DNA from: Hyperoplus lanceolatus
Taxonomy: Eukaryota; Chordata; Actinopteri; Uranoscopiformes; Ammodytidae
Length of the DNA: 64,000 nt
Assembly: GCA_026929865.2 (NCBI GenBank)
Contig: CM049418.1
Location: forward strand, 7,029,501-7,093,500
Reading direction: 5' to 3'
Below the pieces are notes generated by a model. That model ran no database searches. It was not told where the DNA came from and saw nothing but the letters and a program-made list of their open reading frames with translations. Of the stretch, positions 10,761-21,532 are shown piece after piece; position 1 is the first letter of the stretch, and every line of letters starts with the position of its first letter. The translations under genes were made by a program, and so were the position numbers.

Positions 10761-11520
10761 GGGATAGCTCAGCAGGATAAGCAGCTGAAGTGGTTGATGT
10801 GGTTTCTGAGGTAGAAGGATCAAACCCAGGCTTACCTAACCCTACATTTACTAAGAATTATCCTTAGTAATGGCAACAACTATTCAAGCTTCAGGTGTTG
10901 CTTGGAAATAGGTGCTACTATAAGACCAATTAAGAAAAGGGTATCAAATCCAATTACACTTTTGTGGGTCAAATCCTGACAGTTTTTCAGGTTTTCTCCT
11001 TAACAGTGTCAAGTAGACCTACAGAATCATGCATTTGAAAGTGTGGAGGAATAGCTCAGTCAGATAAGTCACTGACAGTGAAATCTGGAACCAAGAGTTC
11101 AAGTCCCCTAAGGATGATAAACAAAACAGTGAATTCCTTTAGTGTCAGTAATGTGCTTGTTCCTGACAGTCAGACCATCTAAAGACAGACAGTAAACACT
11201 GCTGTAACTAAGTCACTGATCTTAATGAGGCCAGTGAGCATCATACATTAATATCTAAACCTGTGGACGTTTCAGAGTTGTGTGTAATCCTTCAGAGAGT
11301 GAGTGAACATAGCTGGTGTGGAGGTTATGTCATCTGTCATGTGAACCTGTGGGCATGGGTTCAATTCCTTGCTTGGGTTTTGACATTTCATTCACACGTC
11401 CCCAGCACATTGAAAAGCTTTCAAAGAAGAGCAACAAGTGTTCAGTGCTGGTGGCACAGCGGGATCGGTAGCGCTTTGTAAAGCATCACTGCCAAGGCAG
11501 GTCATGGTTCGATACCCGTC
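10761..11520 (+). repeat. Cluster of four tRNA-like (SINE-type) modules
   Basis: Four same-strand segments pair A-box-like and B-box-like sequences. Module 1 has tagctcagcagg at 10765-10776 and ggatcaaaccc at 10817-10827. Module 2 has tagctcagtcag at 11052-11063 and agttcaagtcc at 11096-11106. Module 3 has ggttcaattcc at 11358-11368, an exact B-box fit. Module 4 has tggcacagcggga at 11452-11464 and ggttcgatacc at 11506-11516, also an exact fit. Module 2 shares its flank (gtgtggaggaatagctcag) with the arm of the fold-back at 6.7 kb. They look like tRNA-derived SINE heads in series rather than working tRNA genes. Confidence 0.5.
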
Positions 11521-11683
11521 ACTCCCCGGCATTGGACAGCACACGTGCAAGTTGAGATGGAGCATGGGCTCTCTCCAACTTCCACAGCCCTGTGAATAGG
11601 GGGTTATGAAAAATGTTTTTATAAATGCAGAAAAAAAGAGCATAAAATATATTTGCGACGTTCCTAGTATCCACACCACTGAT

Positions 11684-11861
11684 AGGAGACTTGACACATT
11701 GTCAATTATCTATTGTGAGTTAGCCTGTGATGCTAACTGCTAGCTCGTTAAGATCAATCACTCTGGATACAAAGTAACTGATCTCAATGAGACAACAGCT
11801 GGCATCACATATTAACTCATCAACAGATAACTGACAATGTGTCAAGCTTCCTATTCAGTAG
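11684..11861. mobile_element. MITE with TTGACACATTGTCA ends, intact copy
   Basis: It begins ataggagacttgacacat and ends with the inverted counterpart (gacaatgtgtcaagcttcct). It is about 180 bases long with no coding capacity. The internal sequence is shared with the split copy at 9806-10331 and partly with 11200-11255. Confidence 0.65.
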
Positions 11862-11890
11862 TAGAAAGAAGCAGGAACAAACATACTCAC

Positions 11891-11980
11891 CTGTAGCTGG
11901 CGTTGAACTGGACCCCCTCCTCATCCATTAACACTGTTAGACGGGAACAGAACCGAGACTGCTGCTCCACCCACATGGGC
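11891..11980 (-). pseudogene. Exon-like segment, second copy (…VLMDEEGVQFNASYR)
   Basis: On the minus strand an acceptor-like TTTTTTACATTTAAAG precedes 11980. The following 90 bases are open (MWVEQQSRFCSR, then LTVLMDEEGVQFNASYR) and end at a strong donor, AGCTACAG|GTGAGTA. The last 45 bases match 10369-10414 almost exactly. This looks like a duplicated or captured coding exon. The product is unknown, and neighbouring exons were not found. Confidence 0.35.
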
Positions 11981-12920
11981 CTTTAAATGTAAAAAATCAA
12001 ACTTAAAGACCTACTTCACCGGTGGGAATATAGAGGTGCTCTGAACTCTGAGATCCTATGTAGTATAAATGTGCAATTTTTTTAAAAAAATCGGTTCATC
12101 CTAGCCTGAGAAAAGCCAGAAAGAGTGTTTTATGGTCTCACTGTCTAACCCTACATTTTACTTGTGTGACATCAAACTAGTAAAAATGTAGGGGTTAGGA
12201 TTAACAGGACTGAACTGCGGGAAGAAAAACCTCATTCATTATATTATAACAGTGATTTGATAATGATGCTGGTTCTGTATCGGTAAAGTATTCCTTTAAA
12301 GAGCAAACCTGTAATGACTCACTCACTCTACAAAGCAGCGTGTTTTTCTCTCTCTCTCTTGATTTGATTTGATTGATATTTATCACAAACGTACAAGAAA
12401 ACCGAAATTCACAGAAAATAATGATGTTACACAAAATAGAAAGCATGATTAGATCCATGAATGACAAACACTTGATAATTGCAACAACATGTTCGAAAAC
12501 ACAACTCTCTGCTTCAATATTCAACATTAAACTGAGTTCTTCAACACGAAACAGAGCAGCTGATAATATGAGAGTAACATCCCACCTCAGAGAACATCTT
12601 CGCTCACTCCTTCTTCCAAGATGGCGTCCAAATGAGGCCCAATATCTACAAGTGTGTGACCAAGAAAAGTTTTAAAGGACAGATCATACAACAATAACAC
12701 ATTTCATAACATTATGAGAGAAATGTTATATCTTTGGTTATTTATTTATTCATGTTAATTATAATGTTCTTTGTGTTCAAATCTTTTCAGGTTATTTTTT
12801 ATCAAATGTTACAAGAAATATTATCTAAATAAAATGTATTTCAAATTGAAAAAATTGTTGTATGTGTCGAATCGTGGCTCAAAAAGCGTGTTATAAATTG
12901 AATTGTGAGTTTTTGTACCG
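11981..12920. other. AT-rich spacer, no gene seen
   Basis: Short open frames on both strands near 12201-12675 have no family features. A CT run lies near 12348-12358. A YY1-like caagatggcg occurs at about 12617. Confidence 0.4.
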
Positions 12921-13008
12921 TATATAATATAACATAATATAATATAATATAATATAATATAATATAATATAATATAATATAATATAATATAATATAATAT
13001 AATATAAT
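12921..13008. repeat. (TAATA)n pentanucleotide microsatellite
   Basis: About 17 near-perfect units of aatat/aatataatat. The tyrosine/isoleucine-rich open frames over it are artefacts of the repeat. Confidence 0.95.
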
Positions 13009-13204
13009 GTTGATGGATAAAAAGACAAAGATGAGATGAAGCCAAGGTGCACAAATCAGCCTTGGTAGAAGGAATACATACATAAGTGGATATTTACACT
13101 GATAAATCGTCTTTACGTTCTTAATTTTTCAAATGAAGCTTCCAAAGTCAAGATTTTTCATCATTTGGCCGAGCTAAGGGTGTAAGGGCATAGGATGTCA
13201 TACT

Positions 13205-13283
13205 GTATGGAATGTAAAGCCCACTGAGGAAAATGTCTATTTGTGATATTGGGCTGTACAAATAAAACTGATTTGATTTGATC
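13205..13283 (+). mobile_element. LINE/SINE 3' tail
   Basis: The sequence tgtaaagcccactgagg, then tgatattgggctgtac, then aataaaactgatttgattt, is typical of the 3' tails shared by fish L2-type LINEs and their SINEs. They end in short tandem repeats. Only the tail is present. Confidence 0.55.
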
Positions 13284-13745
13284 TAACCTTTCAGCTCTAT
13301 TATTGTCTTGTGTCACTTGTGCCCTTGTATTTGTATTTTATTTGTAACTTGTCTATTACCTGCCTGGCAACAACAGATGTAAACTAGCACTTCTGCTATA
13401 ATCTGGCATTTTTACAGTTGTGATTGTTACAGCTGTTCATTAATATGCAGTGTCCCTAACAAATAAATAAAATAAACATGCTTTCACTCACAGCTAGAAA
13501 CTAAACCAATGCATTTAACAGCTTACTGGGCATATTGCACATTTTAAATTTGTTCATTACATTGCACATTTTAATTTCATATACCGTTTTTACTGCTTAT
13601 CTTTATCTTATTCTACTTTATTTTATTATTATTATATTTCCTATTGCACCGTGGGTCAGAGACAAACGCCATTTCGATCCTTATGTATGCCTCCATATTT
13701 TAAGAATTGACAATTAAGTTGACTTGATAGCCTACTTATAAGTCC

Positions 13746-14058
13746 TATGCCCTCTGGTGGAGAGTTTAAGCATTACATCACCGTGCGCTCAGGCTCACAC
13801 CCACTACAGTGAAAGCAGAAATACACTCACCACAAATATGGCATAACGCGGGGTTTAATGTGACAACCTAAAATAACCCCAAGATAAGTAAGGTTATCCT
13901 TCTGTAAACCTCAAACACATCACTACTTACAAACAAAGATTTAACCGAGGCTCGTAGTGAAGTCAACTTGCACTGTAAGCTGTAAACTAACGCTGTTTCC
14001 TGTTTACATTCAGACTGGTCCGTCACTGAAAAGGATCCCACCGGAAACAATGACCAAG
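13746..14058 (-). repeat. Duplicated promoter/exon-like module, copy B
   Basis: It parallels 10426-10730 over about 310 bases with few differences by eye, including aacgcggggtttaatgtg and cgaggctcgtagtgaagtca. On the minus strand it keeps the donor GTAAGTAG (13930) and a frame starting MFPVGS near 14035 (the full open frame is 13868-14152). It begins with CCACCAGAGGGC on the minus strand (13749-13760), a CTCF-like core. Whether it is a transposon piece or a duplicated gene start is open. Confidence 0.7.
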
Positions 14059-14479
14059 GCCATGGGCGGGGCAGAACAATATTATTTTTTAAATCCGAAA
14101 TAAGGTGAATATTTAACCTTAAGAGCTGAAATATGGGCCTCAAATTATACATTTAAATAGTAAAAAAAATATGCTCCAGAATCGCTGACTCCAAGATAAC
14201 AAGACAAAAAAAACGGCACACATCGAATTCGATAGAAAAAAATACAACAGTATTATCAATGAGCTTTTCTATAGCTCATATTCACATTAGTTTAGTTTTC
14301 TTTGACTGTTTTTTTTAATTCTGTAAGAGCTACCTTGTGTTCAAAACTGTATTTATATCATAGAGGGTATATAAAGATTGATATGTGCCAACAGACAGTG
14401 ACGTCGAGGTCAGTGAGTGTGTAGGCAATATTATAGGCAATATTATAATCAATAATCAAAAACAATAATATATTACTTA

Positions 14480-14586
<107 letters not shown>

Positions 14587-14936
14587 GGCAGAAGTTGCTT
14601 GAGACACTAAAGAGAGAACTACAGATGTATTTAGCGTTTAACTCAATGTTTTTTTCTCTACCGGAAGTAGTGCTTGTATATAAATCTGTCTAGCTTTATG
14701 ACATTTTATTTTGAAACGTTTAACCGGGAGTATTACTTTGTATGTGAGTACGTCTGGCTTTACACATGGTTGTAGTTATGGTATGTGGCCACAGGGGGGC
14801 GACAACGTCCGTGGCTTCAATACTACACCGATTTAACTGCTCTTTAATTTTTGACTCAGTCATTATGGGTGGTTTAATGCGGACTGAAGTTTCGCTTGGG
14901 GGGTGTTTGAAGCAACGTTACTACAAGAGAGTAATC

Positions 14937-14938
<2 letters not shown>

Positions 14939-15028
<90 letters not shown>
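14939..15028. repeat. (CT)n-(TA)n compound microsatellite
   Basis: About 26 CT units followed by about 19 TA units, present only in the first copy of the tandem duplication. Confidence 0.97.
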
Positions 15029-15031
<3 letters not shown>

Positions 15032-15164
15032 TATTATACTCAAAATATATTATGAGTATAAATATATTCATATAGTTTTACTTCATAATTTTTCAAAAAG
15101 TTCAATTAAAGAGAAATTAAGAAGTGCTTTTATCTTACTTTATTACATTTGTCTTCATCTTGTG

Positions 15165-15166
<2 letters not shown>

Positions 15167-15216
<50 letters not shown>
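15167..15216. repeat. (GT)n microsatellite
   Basis: About 25 GT units, at the same position in its unit as the tract at 16541-16623. Confidence 0.97.
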
Positions 15217-15219
<3 letters not shown>

Positions 15220-15349
15220 GTTTGTTAAGTGAAATGCTCTTGGTTGTGATTATTGACTATAATATAAAAATATCATGGATAGGATTTACTGATGGAGAAC
15301 AATTTGACTGACTCCATAATAAACCTGTAGGTGTAATACCTAATTGTCT

Positions 15350-15367
15350 TCACCAGGGGGCGACACC
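15350..15367 (+). promoter_or_regulatory. CTCF-like motif
   Basis: tcaccagggggcgacacc fits the CTCF core (CCASYAGRKGGC) with a T in place of the first C. The same 17-mer core (tcaccagggggcgacac) recurs at 15822, and a variant (ccacaggggggcg) is at 14789. Binding is inferred from the motif only. Confidence 0.45.
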
Positions 15368-15820
15368 GTCCGTCGCTTCAATACTAAACCGATTTAACTG
15401 CTCTTCCAGTTTTGACAGGGTCATTATAAATAGTTTATTGTGGACTGAAGTTTCGCTTTGGTGTTAAAGACAAGTCACTACAAGAGAGTAATCTTTGCTT
15501 ATGTAAAAGTTATTGGCAATAGTTAGTGCTCGACTAAACCTGATAATTAGCCAACTGCTTAACACAAACCGTTAGCTTAAGCTAGTGAAGCTAACAACAT
15601 GTAGCCTACCTTGCTCCTACTAAAATAAAGTTCCTAACGAGTGCTTTGTTGAAATGAAGGTGTTACTTTGTCCGTTTTTATTCACAGATATTAACTGGTC
15701 AGTACATTGATACGTTGAAACGGTAAATACATTTTAAAAACGCGAATAAATGGTGCTTGTACGTAATTACGCCTAGCGTCCAGTGCCGTAAGGTGTCTAT
15801 AGGTGTTGTACCTCATTGTG

Positions 15821-15839
15821 GTCACCAGGGGGCGACACC
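15821..15839 (+). promoter_or_regulatory. CTCF-like motif
   Basis: gtcaccagggggcgacacc is the second strong copy, in the same orientation as those at 14789 and 15350. It sits in a shortened repeat unit (about 15790-15880) that lacks the microsatellites. Confidence 0.45.
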
Positions 15840-16252
15840 ATCCGTGGCTTCAATACTACACCAATTTAACGCCTCCTTTGCTTTTCACCTGTAGGTGCAG
15901 TATCTCATTGTGGCCACGGGAAAGCAGTATTGAGGCGTTAAAAAACAGAAAAATAAACAGATTTATGTCATGACCTTTTATATACTATCTATGGTCTTGA
16001 TACGTTTCCCTCACTGAAAATAGACAATAAATAGTATATACGAAAAAAGTATAAATATATTCATCCATTTTCCTTCATTCATTTTCATAAAGTTTAATTA
16101 AAAGAGAAATTAAGAAGGGTTTTTATTTTATTTTATTACATTTGTCAAGATTTTCAGAGTAAAATAACTTCAAATCTGAAACAACCTTTAAAAGTTTGCG
16201 GTCAGTAAACATTGGGGATACCCACAGGAAGTTGTGGGTTGCCAGCATGAAT

Positions 16253-16537
16253 GTGGTATGTGGCTACAGGGGTATGAGAACGTCCGTGGCTTAAATACTA
16301 CACCGATTTAACTGCTCTTTAATTTTTGACTCAATCATTATGGGTGGTTTAATGCGGACTGTACATTCGCTTGGGTGTTGTTTAAAGTAATGTTACTACC
16401 AGAGAGTAATCTGTGCTATATATATAAGTATAAATATATTCATATAGTTTTCCTTCATAATTTTTCATAAAGTTCAATTAAAGAGAAATTTAAGAAGTGC
16501 TTTTATCTTATTTTATTACATTTGTCTTCATCTAGTG

Positions 16538-16630
<93 letters not shown>

Positions 16631-16858
16631 CGGTTTGTTAAGTGAAATGTTCTTGGTTGTGATTATTGACTATAATATATAATATAAAAATATCATGGAT
16701 AGGATTTACTGATGGAGAACAATTTGACTGACTCAATAATAAACCTGTAGGTGTAATACCTAATTGTCTTCTCCAGGGGACAACACCGTCCGTCGCTTCA
16801 ATACTAAACCGATTTAACTGCTCTTACAGTTTTGACTGGGTCATTATAGGTGGTTTAA
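16253..16858. repeat. Tandem duplication, unit 2
   Basis: Copy 2 of the unit at 14777-15435, in the same order and orientation. It has a longer (GT)n tract at 16541-16623 and lacks the CT/TA tract. Its two CTCF-like positions are degraded (tacaggggtatgag at 16265; tccaggggacaac at 16772). Confidence 0.85.
16541..16623. repeat. (GT)n microsatellite
   Basis: About 41 GT units within the second duplication unit. Confidence 0.97.
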
Positions 16859-18681
16859 TAATTCTGATTGAGAACTGTTGGACTCCATAAATGTCTGTGG
16901 GTGTAATACCTCATTGTGACCACATGATGACAGTAAAGATGCGTCATTATAAAGAGATTTATGTCTTATTGAAACAAGTTCCTCTCACTGAAAATAGACA
17001 ATAAACAGTTCTTAAACATCTGGCAAATATATGCATGTAATATAATTTATAAATATAATCTTTAATTTTTCCTTCATAATTTTTTCATAGAGATTAATTA
17101 AAGAGAAATTAAAAACTTTTTATTTTTATTACATTTGTCATCTTGCCAATTTAACCTCACGGAACATAGTTGAAATCACACGAAAAAGAGACTGACATAC
17201 TTGATATCTAAGTGAATTTGGTCCCCCTACTTACAGTGGCCAATGACTCACTGTCCGGCGTGAAAGGCAGCTTTGTTGCCAGATGGAAACACAACATGGC
17301 AAAACAGTCTGATGAAGATGAAGACTCGGCTTTATTGTTGCTGCGTGGGTGTAAATGGGAATGATTTGCAAGTGCTGCCGTCACAAACCACACTGTAACT
17401 GCTGTGTACAGTCCAAAACATGGAGAGGTTTGGTCCCATATGGCGCCAGTTGGACACATTTTTGAGACAAAACAGCCTCTGTATTGGTGGGGGAAAAAGA
17501 GGAATTTTGCTGCTTATATTCCTCTTCTTCTCAGTTTGAGGAGGGATTTATGCTGCTAATGTAACTCTACGTTGCAGTTTGAGGAAGGACTTCTCTCCTT
17601 GTTTGGGTTGATTGGCAGGTGTCTATTGAAATGCAGCAGAAAGAGCTTCCTGTCCACACAAGAAAGCCTTTGAATGACCAAGGTAAATGCCAGGACACCT
17701 TTTAAAATCTTTTCTTTTTTTCCCCCTGATTCATCCCAAGAGTGATGCCCCAGAAAGGTTTGCACCATTATCTTTTATCACAAAGTGGGAGATGTTTTAA
17801 AGTCTCTCACTTCTGGATCATTATAAAGCTCCTGGAGAATCAATTTTTACTGGGTTCATGTTTCAAAAAACAACCTTGACTTTTACAAATAACACATCAA
17901 ATAATCACACGTTAAATTAACCCTTCCTGATCGGCCACTCTAACACATCAATAATTTACTTTCTACTCTTTTAATTATCTTCTGATTTACCATAAATATT
18001 AGCTGAATAAGTGTAGGTTATTCCCACTCACCGGTTTTCTAAAATACCCAACAAGTTATGGCATTACCTGTCGTATAAGGACGCACTTCCCATACGCATC
18101 ATACACTGTAAGATATAAGGGTGCAGCTGGAGTGAAACACATTCACATTGACCAGTAATCAAACAAAAAAAAGTAAACATATTATGTTCCCAAACAGTAT
18201 AATGGGACATTTTCTCAAATGTTCAACTTAAATTACGAAGGAAAGATTAGAAAATATTAGAAGAAAATATTTTGAGAGTGAAAACACACAGAAATTTGAA
18301 AATGGAAATTAACAAATACAAATAATTGTTGAACAATATTTGGACCTTAACAATTGCACAAAAAACAAGATAAATACATTTTTTTGACGAGAAATTACTC
18401 TTTGAATTAGGAGGAAATGGAAATTCCTCACACATTTTCAATTAGGCACCTCAACGTGGTGGGCATGATCCCTCAGAGATCACAAAATAAAAAGAGAATT
18501 AGCGGTCATATGCCAAGCAGATTTGTCCCATTATTCATCATAATTAATTGCTTCCAGGCCTTTTCCCAGGAAGCCAGAAGACTGGGCAGCAGATTGCAAT
18601 ATGAGCACAACGACTTAAAGCTGTCATTCAAATCTTACTGTGACCTTTTCACAGGAGAGAGAAAAAGGGACGCTTTTCACC

Positions 18682-18758
<77 letters not shown>

Positions 18759-19527
18759 TGAGTGAGTGTGTGTGCTTCTATCCTTGTGAGAACCAATCTT
18801 AAGCGAGGAGATTTTTTGCCAGGTGAAACTTGACCCCAAGTTAAAGATTTTACTATATTTTAATTTGAGCTAAATATTTTAATTCAAAATGCAATTTTTA
18901 ATTATTTGACAAGCCAAAACATCAAATGAAAAGACAGATTACATAAAATAAGAAATTTAAAACAAGACCTCTCGATACAGTAGACTGGTCTTTCCTCTCC
19001 TGTCACAATGCATGTCGTCTCTGTGGATGACGCCAGGTTTAAATGATGCTCACACAAAAAAAAACAAAGCTTGTCAAGCAACCAGATACATTTAATTAGA
19101 TAATTGCTTTGTTTTCCCTTTTAAACCTGAAGACTGACTCACAGTAGTCTTACAGTAAAAATAGGGGGGAAAGGGAGGAGGAATAGGATTCTCTTTGAGC
19201 CTGGATAAAGCTGTAATTTCATCCAGAGAAGACAATTGAACCCGGGGATGTGCATACTGAAGTTGTGCTGCCCATGAGCAATTCTCCATAGGGTGAGATG
19301 GTGTTGGCAGTTTGAAGGGTCCTCAGTGACAAGGTATTGTAGATCGACCCTACCTACCCCCCATGTGACCACACACACACAAACACACACACACTGTAAC
19401 ACTGATGTTTAAAGTGTTGGTGCTGGGGAGGAAACCTGTGGAATGATTCTGTTTAGCTGCATAAGAAGGAGTCTTTAGAAACATTTTGAACATAAATCAT
19501 AATATTAAGGCAATAAGGAAGCCCAGT

Positions 19528-19561
<34 letters not shown>

Positions 19562-19860
19562 CCCCTACAATACAAATCATCAAACAGAGGTCTGTCGTGA
19601 AGGTTGCCATGTTGGAGGAATGAAAACTCATATCAATTTCAAACCTTACTATAACATTAAAAATCCATGATTAAATAGGCGTTAATCAAATCTTTAAACT
19701 TTAGAAGTCTGGCCACAAGCAGCCTAACAAGAACTTTCTCTCAATTTAATACTGTAAAAGTGGAAATTTTTTATTTAAAACGATCATAAAATAAGTAAAA
19801 AAAGTTTCCTTCTTGTCCTTTGACCCCTCCAACATAGCAACCTCCAACAGAGCCCTGTTG
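16859..19860. other. Intergenic region, no gene seen; microsatellites and possible conserved element
   Basis: The region holds (GT)n at 18684-18756 grading into GAGT, and (CA)n at 19531-19559. No coding support was found in six frames. The stretch at about 18410-18660 is more balanced in composition than its surroundings and includes an aattaattg homeodomain-type core. It is only a candidate non-coding element. Confidence 0.4.
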
Positions 19861-21532
19861 CTGAATATAAATCCACATACAATACAGTTTGAATATTTTT
19901 TTATTTTTTATATAACAACTGGCAATTTTAAATATCTTTACATTCTGGACATTATTTTCCTGTGTTTCTTTGACAGTGGAGTGTGAAAAAATTTCTCCGG
20001 CACATCAAGGCACATTTCATACAATCATACAGTGCATTGCCTTTGACTTTCTAAATATGAAATTATGGATTTTAAAAAAACATAACATTTAAACAATTAA
20101 GATACATTTCATGCAGGATTATACATACAGTATATCTTTATATTTGTTTTTATCAGTCGGTATGGGTGTGCGTTAATACAGCGTTTCTCAGTTTTCTCTT
20201 CTGCTTTCAACAACAAACGCAGAAACAAAAGAACAAATGTGAAAATATAAAGATTTTTTCTTGCTTTAAATTATTCTGAGAAAAACATATAGAATGCATA
20301 TATTTTTTTTATTTTTTTTCAAATGTCCATATACTGTACATCTATAATCTCTGTCTTTTCTTTCTGCTAACAGCTGCAGCAACACGAGGAACAAAGGAAT
20401 AAATACTTCTTAAAAATATATCAGAAACAGAAGAGCAGCCATGATTTTAACACTAAAGCTGGAAACCTTTGTTGTGTAAACCTCAGTATTAGTATCAGTA
20501 GTGGTTTGATGGCAGTGCAATAGATGGAAAAAAGAAGAAATATTGCACTCAGTACAAACATTTCGGAGTGCATGGAGATCCATTTAAATATTACCTGACT
20601 TGTGCTCGAAAAGTGTGAAAATCAGAAACATTTAAAAGGTTCGGTGGCAATTTATTTCACGTCTCCATCATTTCGTTAAACATTTCACTGAAAATATTAC
20701 ATTTTTGTTGACTAAGGTAAAATCCCTTTTTTATTATTACAATTATTAATTTATTGCTATTAATTTATGTTCCATTCAATTGACTTGCACAGGGCAAGTT
20801 TGGAAACAATTGGTGAAGCAACAAATAATGTAATAAGGGCCAATTAAGTAATAACTTTTTACATTATGAGCAAAACACTTGGCTCTGTTTTAACTCAATA
20901 AACTTGTTTTTTTATGTGCTACGTTTTTTAATCAAACAAGAAGTAACGTATCACATGTGTTATTTTCTATACCGACAAATGTGGATTTTCATTGTTTTCA
21001 CTGTCCGTTTCCATGTTACATTTCCAGAACATTTTGGAGCCGTGAAATAAAACGTGTAACCAAACGCTCGTTTGCCACCTTGAAGAAGCTGCTATCGCAT
21101 TGAGGAACCAGTTTCCCCAACAATCAGTGTCGAAAAAGTTTAAAAAAAACAACCTACATTGACAATGTTAAATAAAAAATATACTGATTAAATTATCACA
21201 AAGATTGTTTGTTTAAAAGACAAGTATAAAATGTATGTAATATCAGAGGCACCTGACGCTGAAAAGGACCAACCAAAGGACAAACAAACAGACAGACAAA
21301 TCTCAGCCTCAATCATAAGATACCATTTCACCCCAAAACACTCAGGAGTCAGTGACGCTGATTTGGACAAATCATCCCGCTTGCTCGCTTGATTGCGTTA
21401 TTGTCATTCAAATAGCCTCATTTGCATGAGACCCCTTTTCTTTTTTGCCCTTGACACCTTTGAAAAAAAATTAAAATAAAAAAAATTATAAAAAAAAACG
21501 ACCAGCATTGGAAGGTTCACCTGGCCTGGGGC
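19861..21532 (-). other. gpd2: Probable gpd2 3' untranslated region and flank
   Basis: This stretch follows the gpd2 stop codon on the minus strand. It is AT-rich with no reading frames of note. Several minus-strand AATAAA sequences occur (TTTATT on the plus strand, for example near 20645 and 20753). The true polyadenylation site cannot be chosen from sequence alone. Confidence 0.4.

Larger units (their letters stand above)
14777..15435. repeat. Tandem duplication, unit 1
   Basis: Copy 1 of a unit repeated at 16253-16858. Shared landmarks in order: gtatgtggccacagg, ttcaatactacaccgattta, tgcttttatctta, a (GT)n tract, tacggtttgttaagtgaaat, aggatttactgatggagaac, and gtgtaatacctaattgtctt. Unit 1 additionally carries (CT)n at 14939-14990 and (TA)n at 14990-15028. 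It contains CTCF-like motifs at 14789-14801 and 15351-15362. Confidence 0.85.

Noticed and set aside
10761-11520. Functional tRNA genes
   Set aside because: A- and B-boxes match but acceptor stems and anticodon arms do not form convincingly by eye; better explained as SINE heads.
10426-14058. LTR retrotransposon with 310-base LTRs
   Set aside because: The repeated blocks lack TG...CA ends and the interval between them has no gag/pol motifs or primer binding site.
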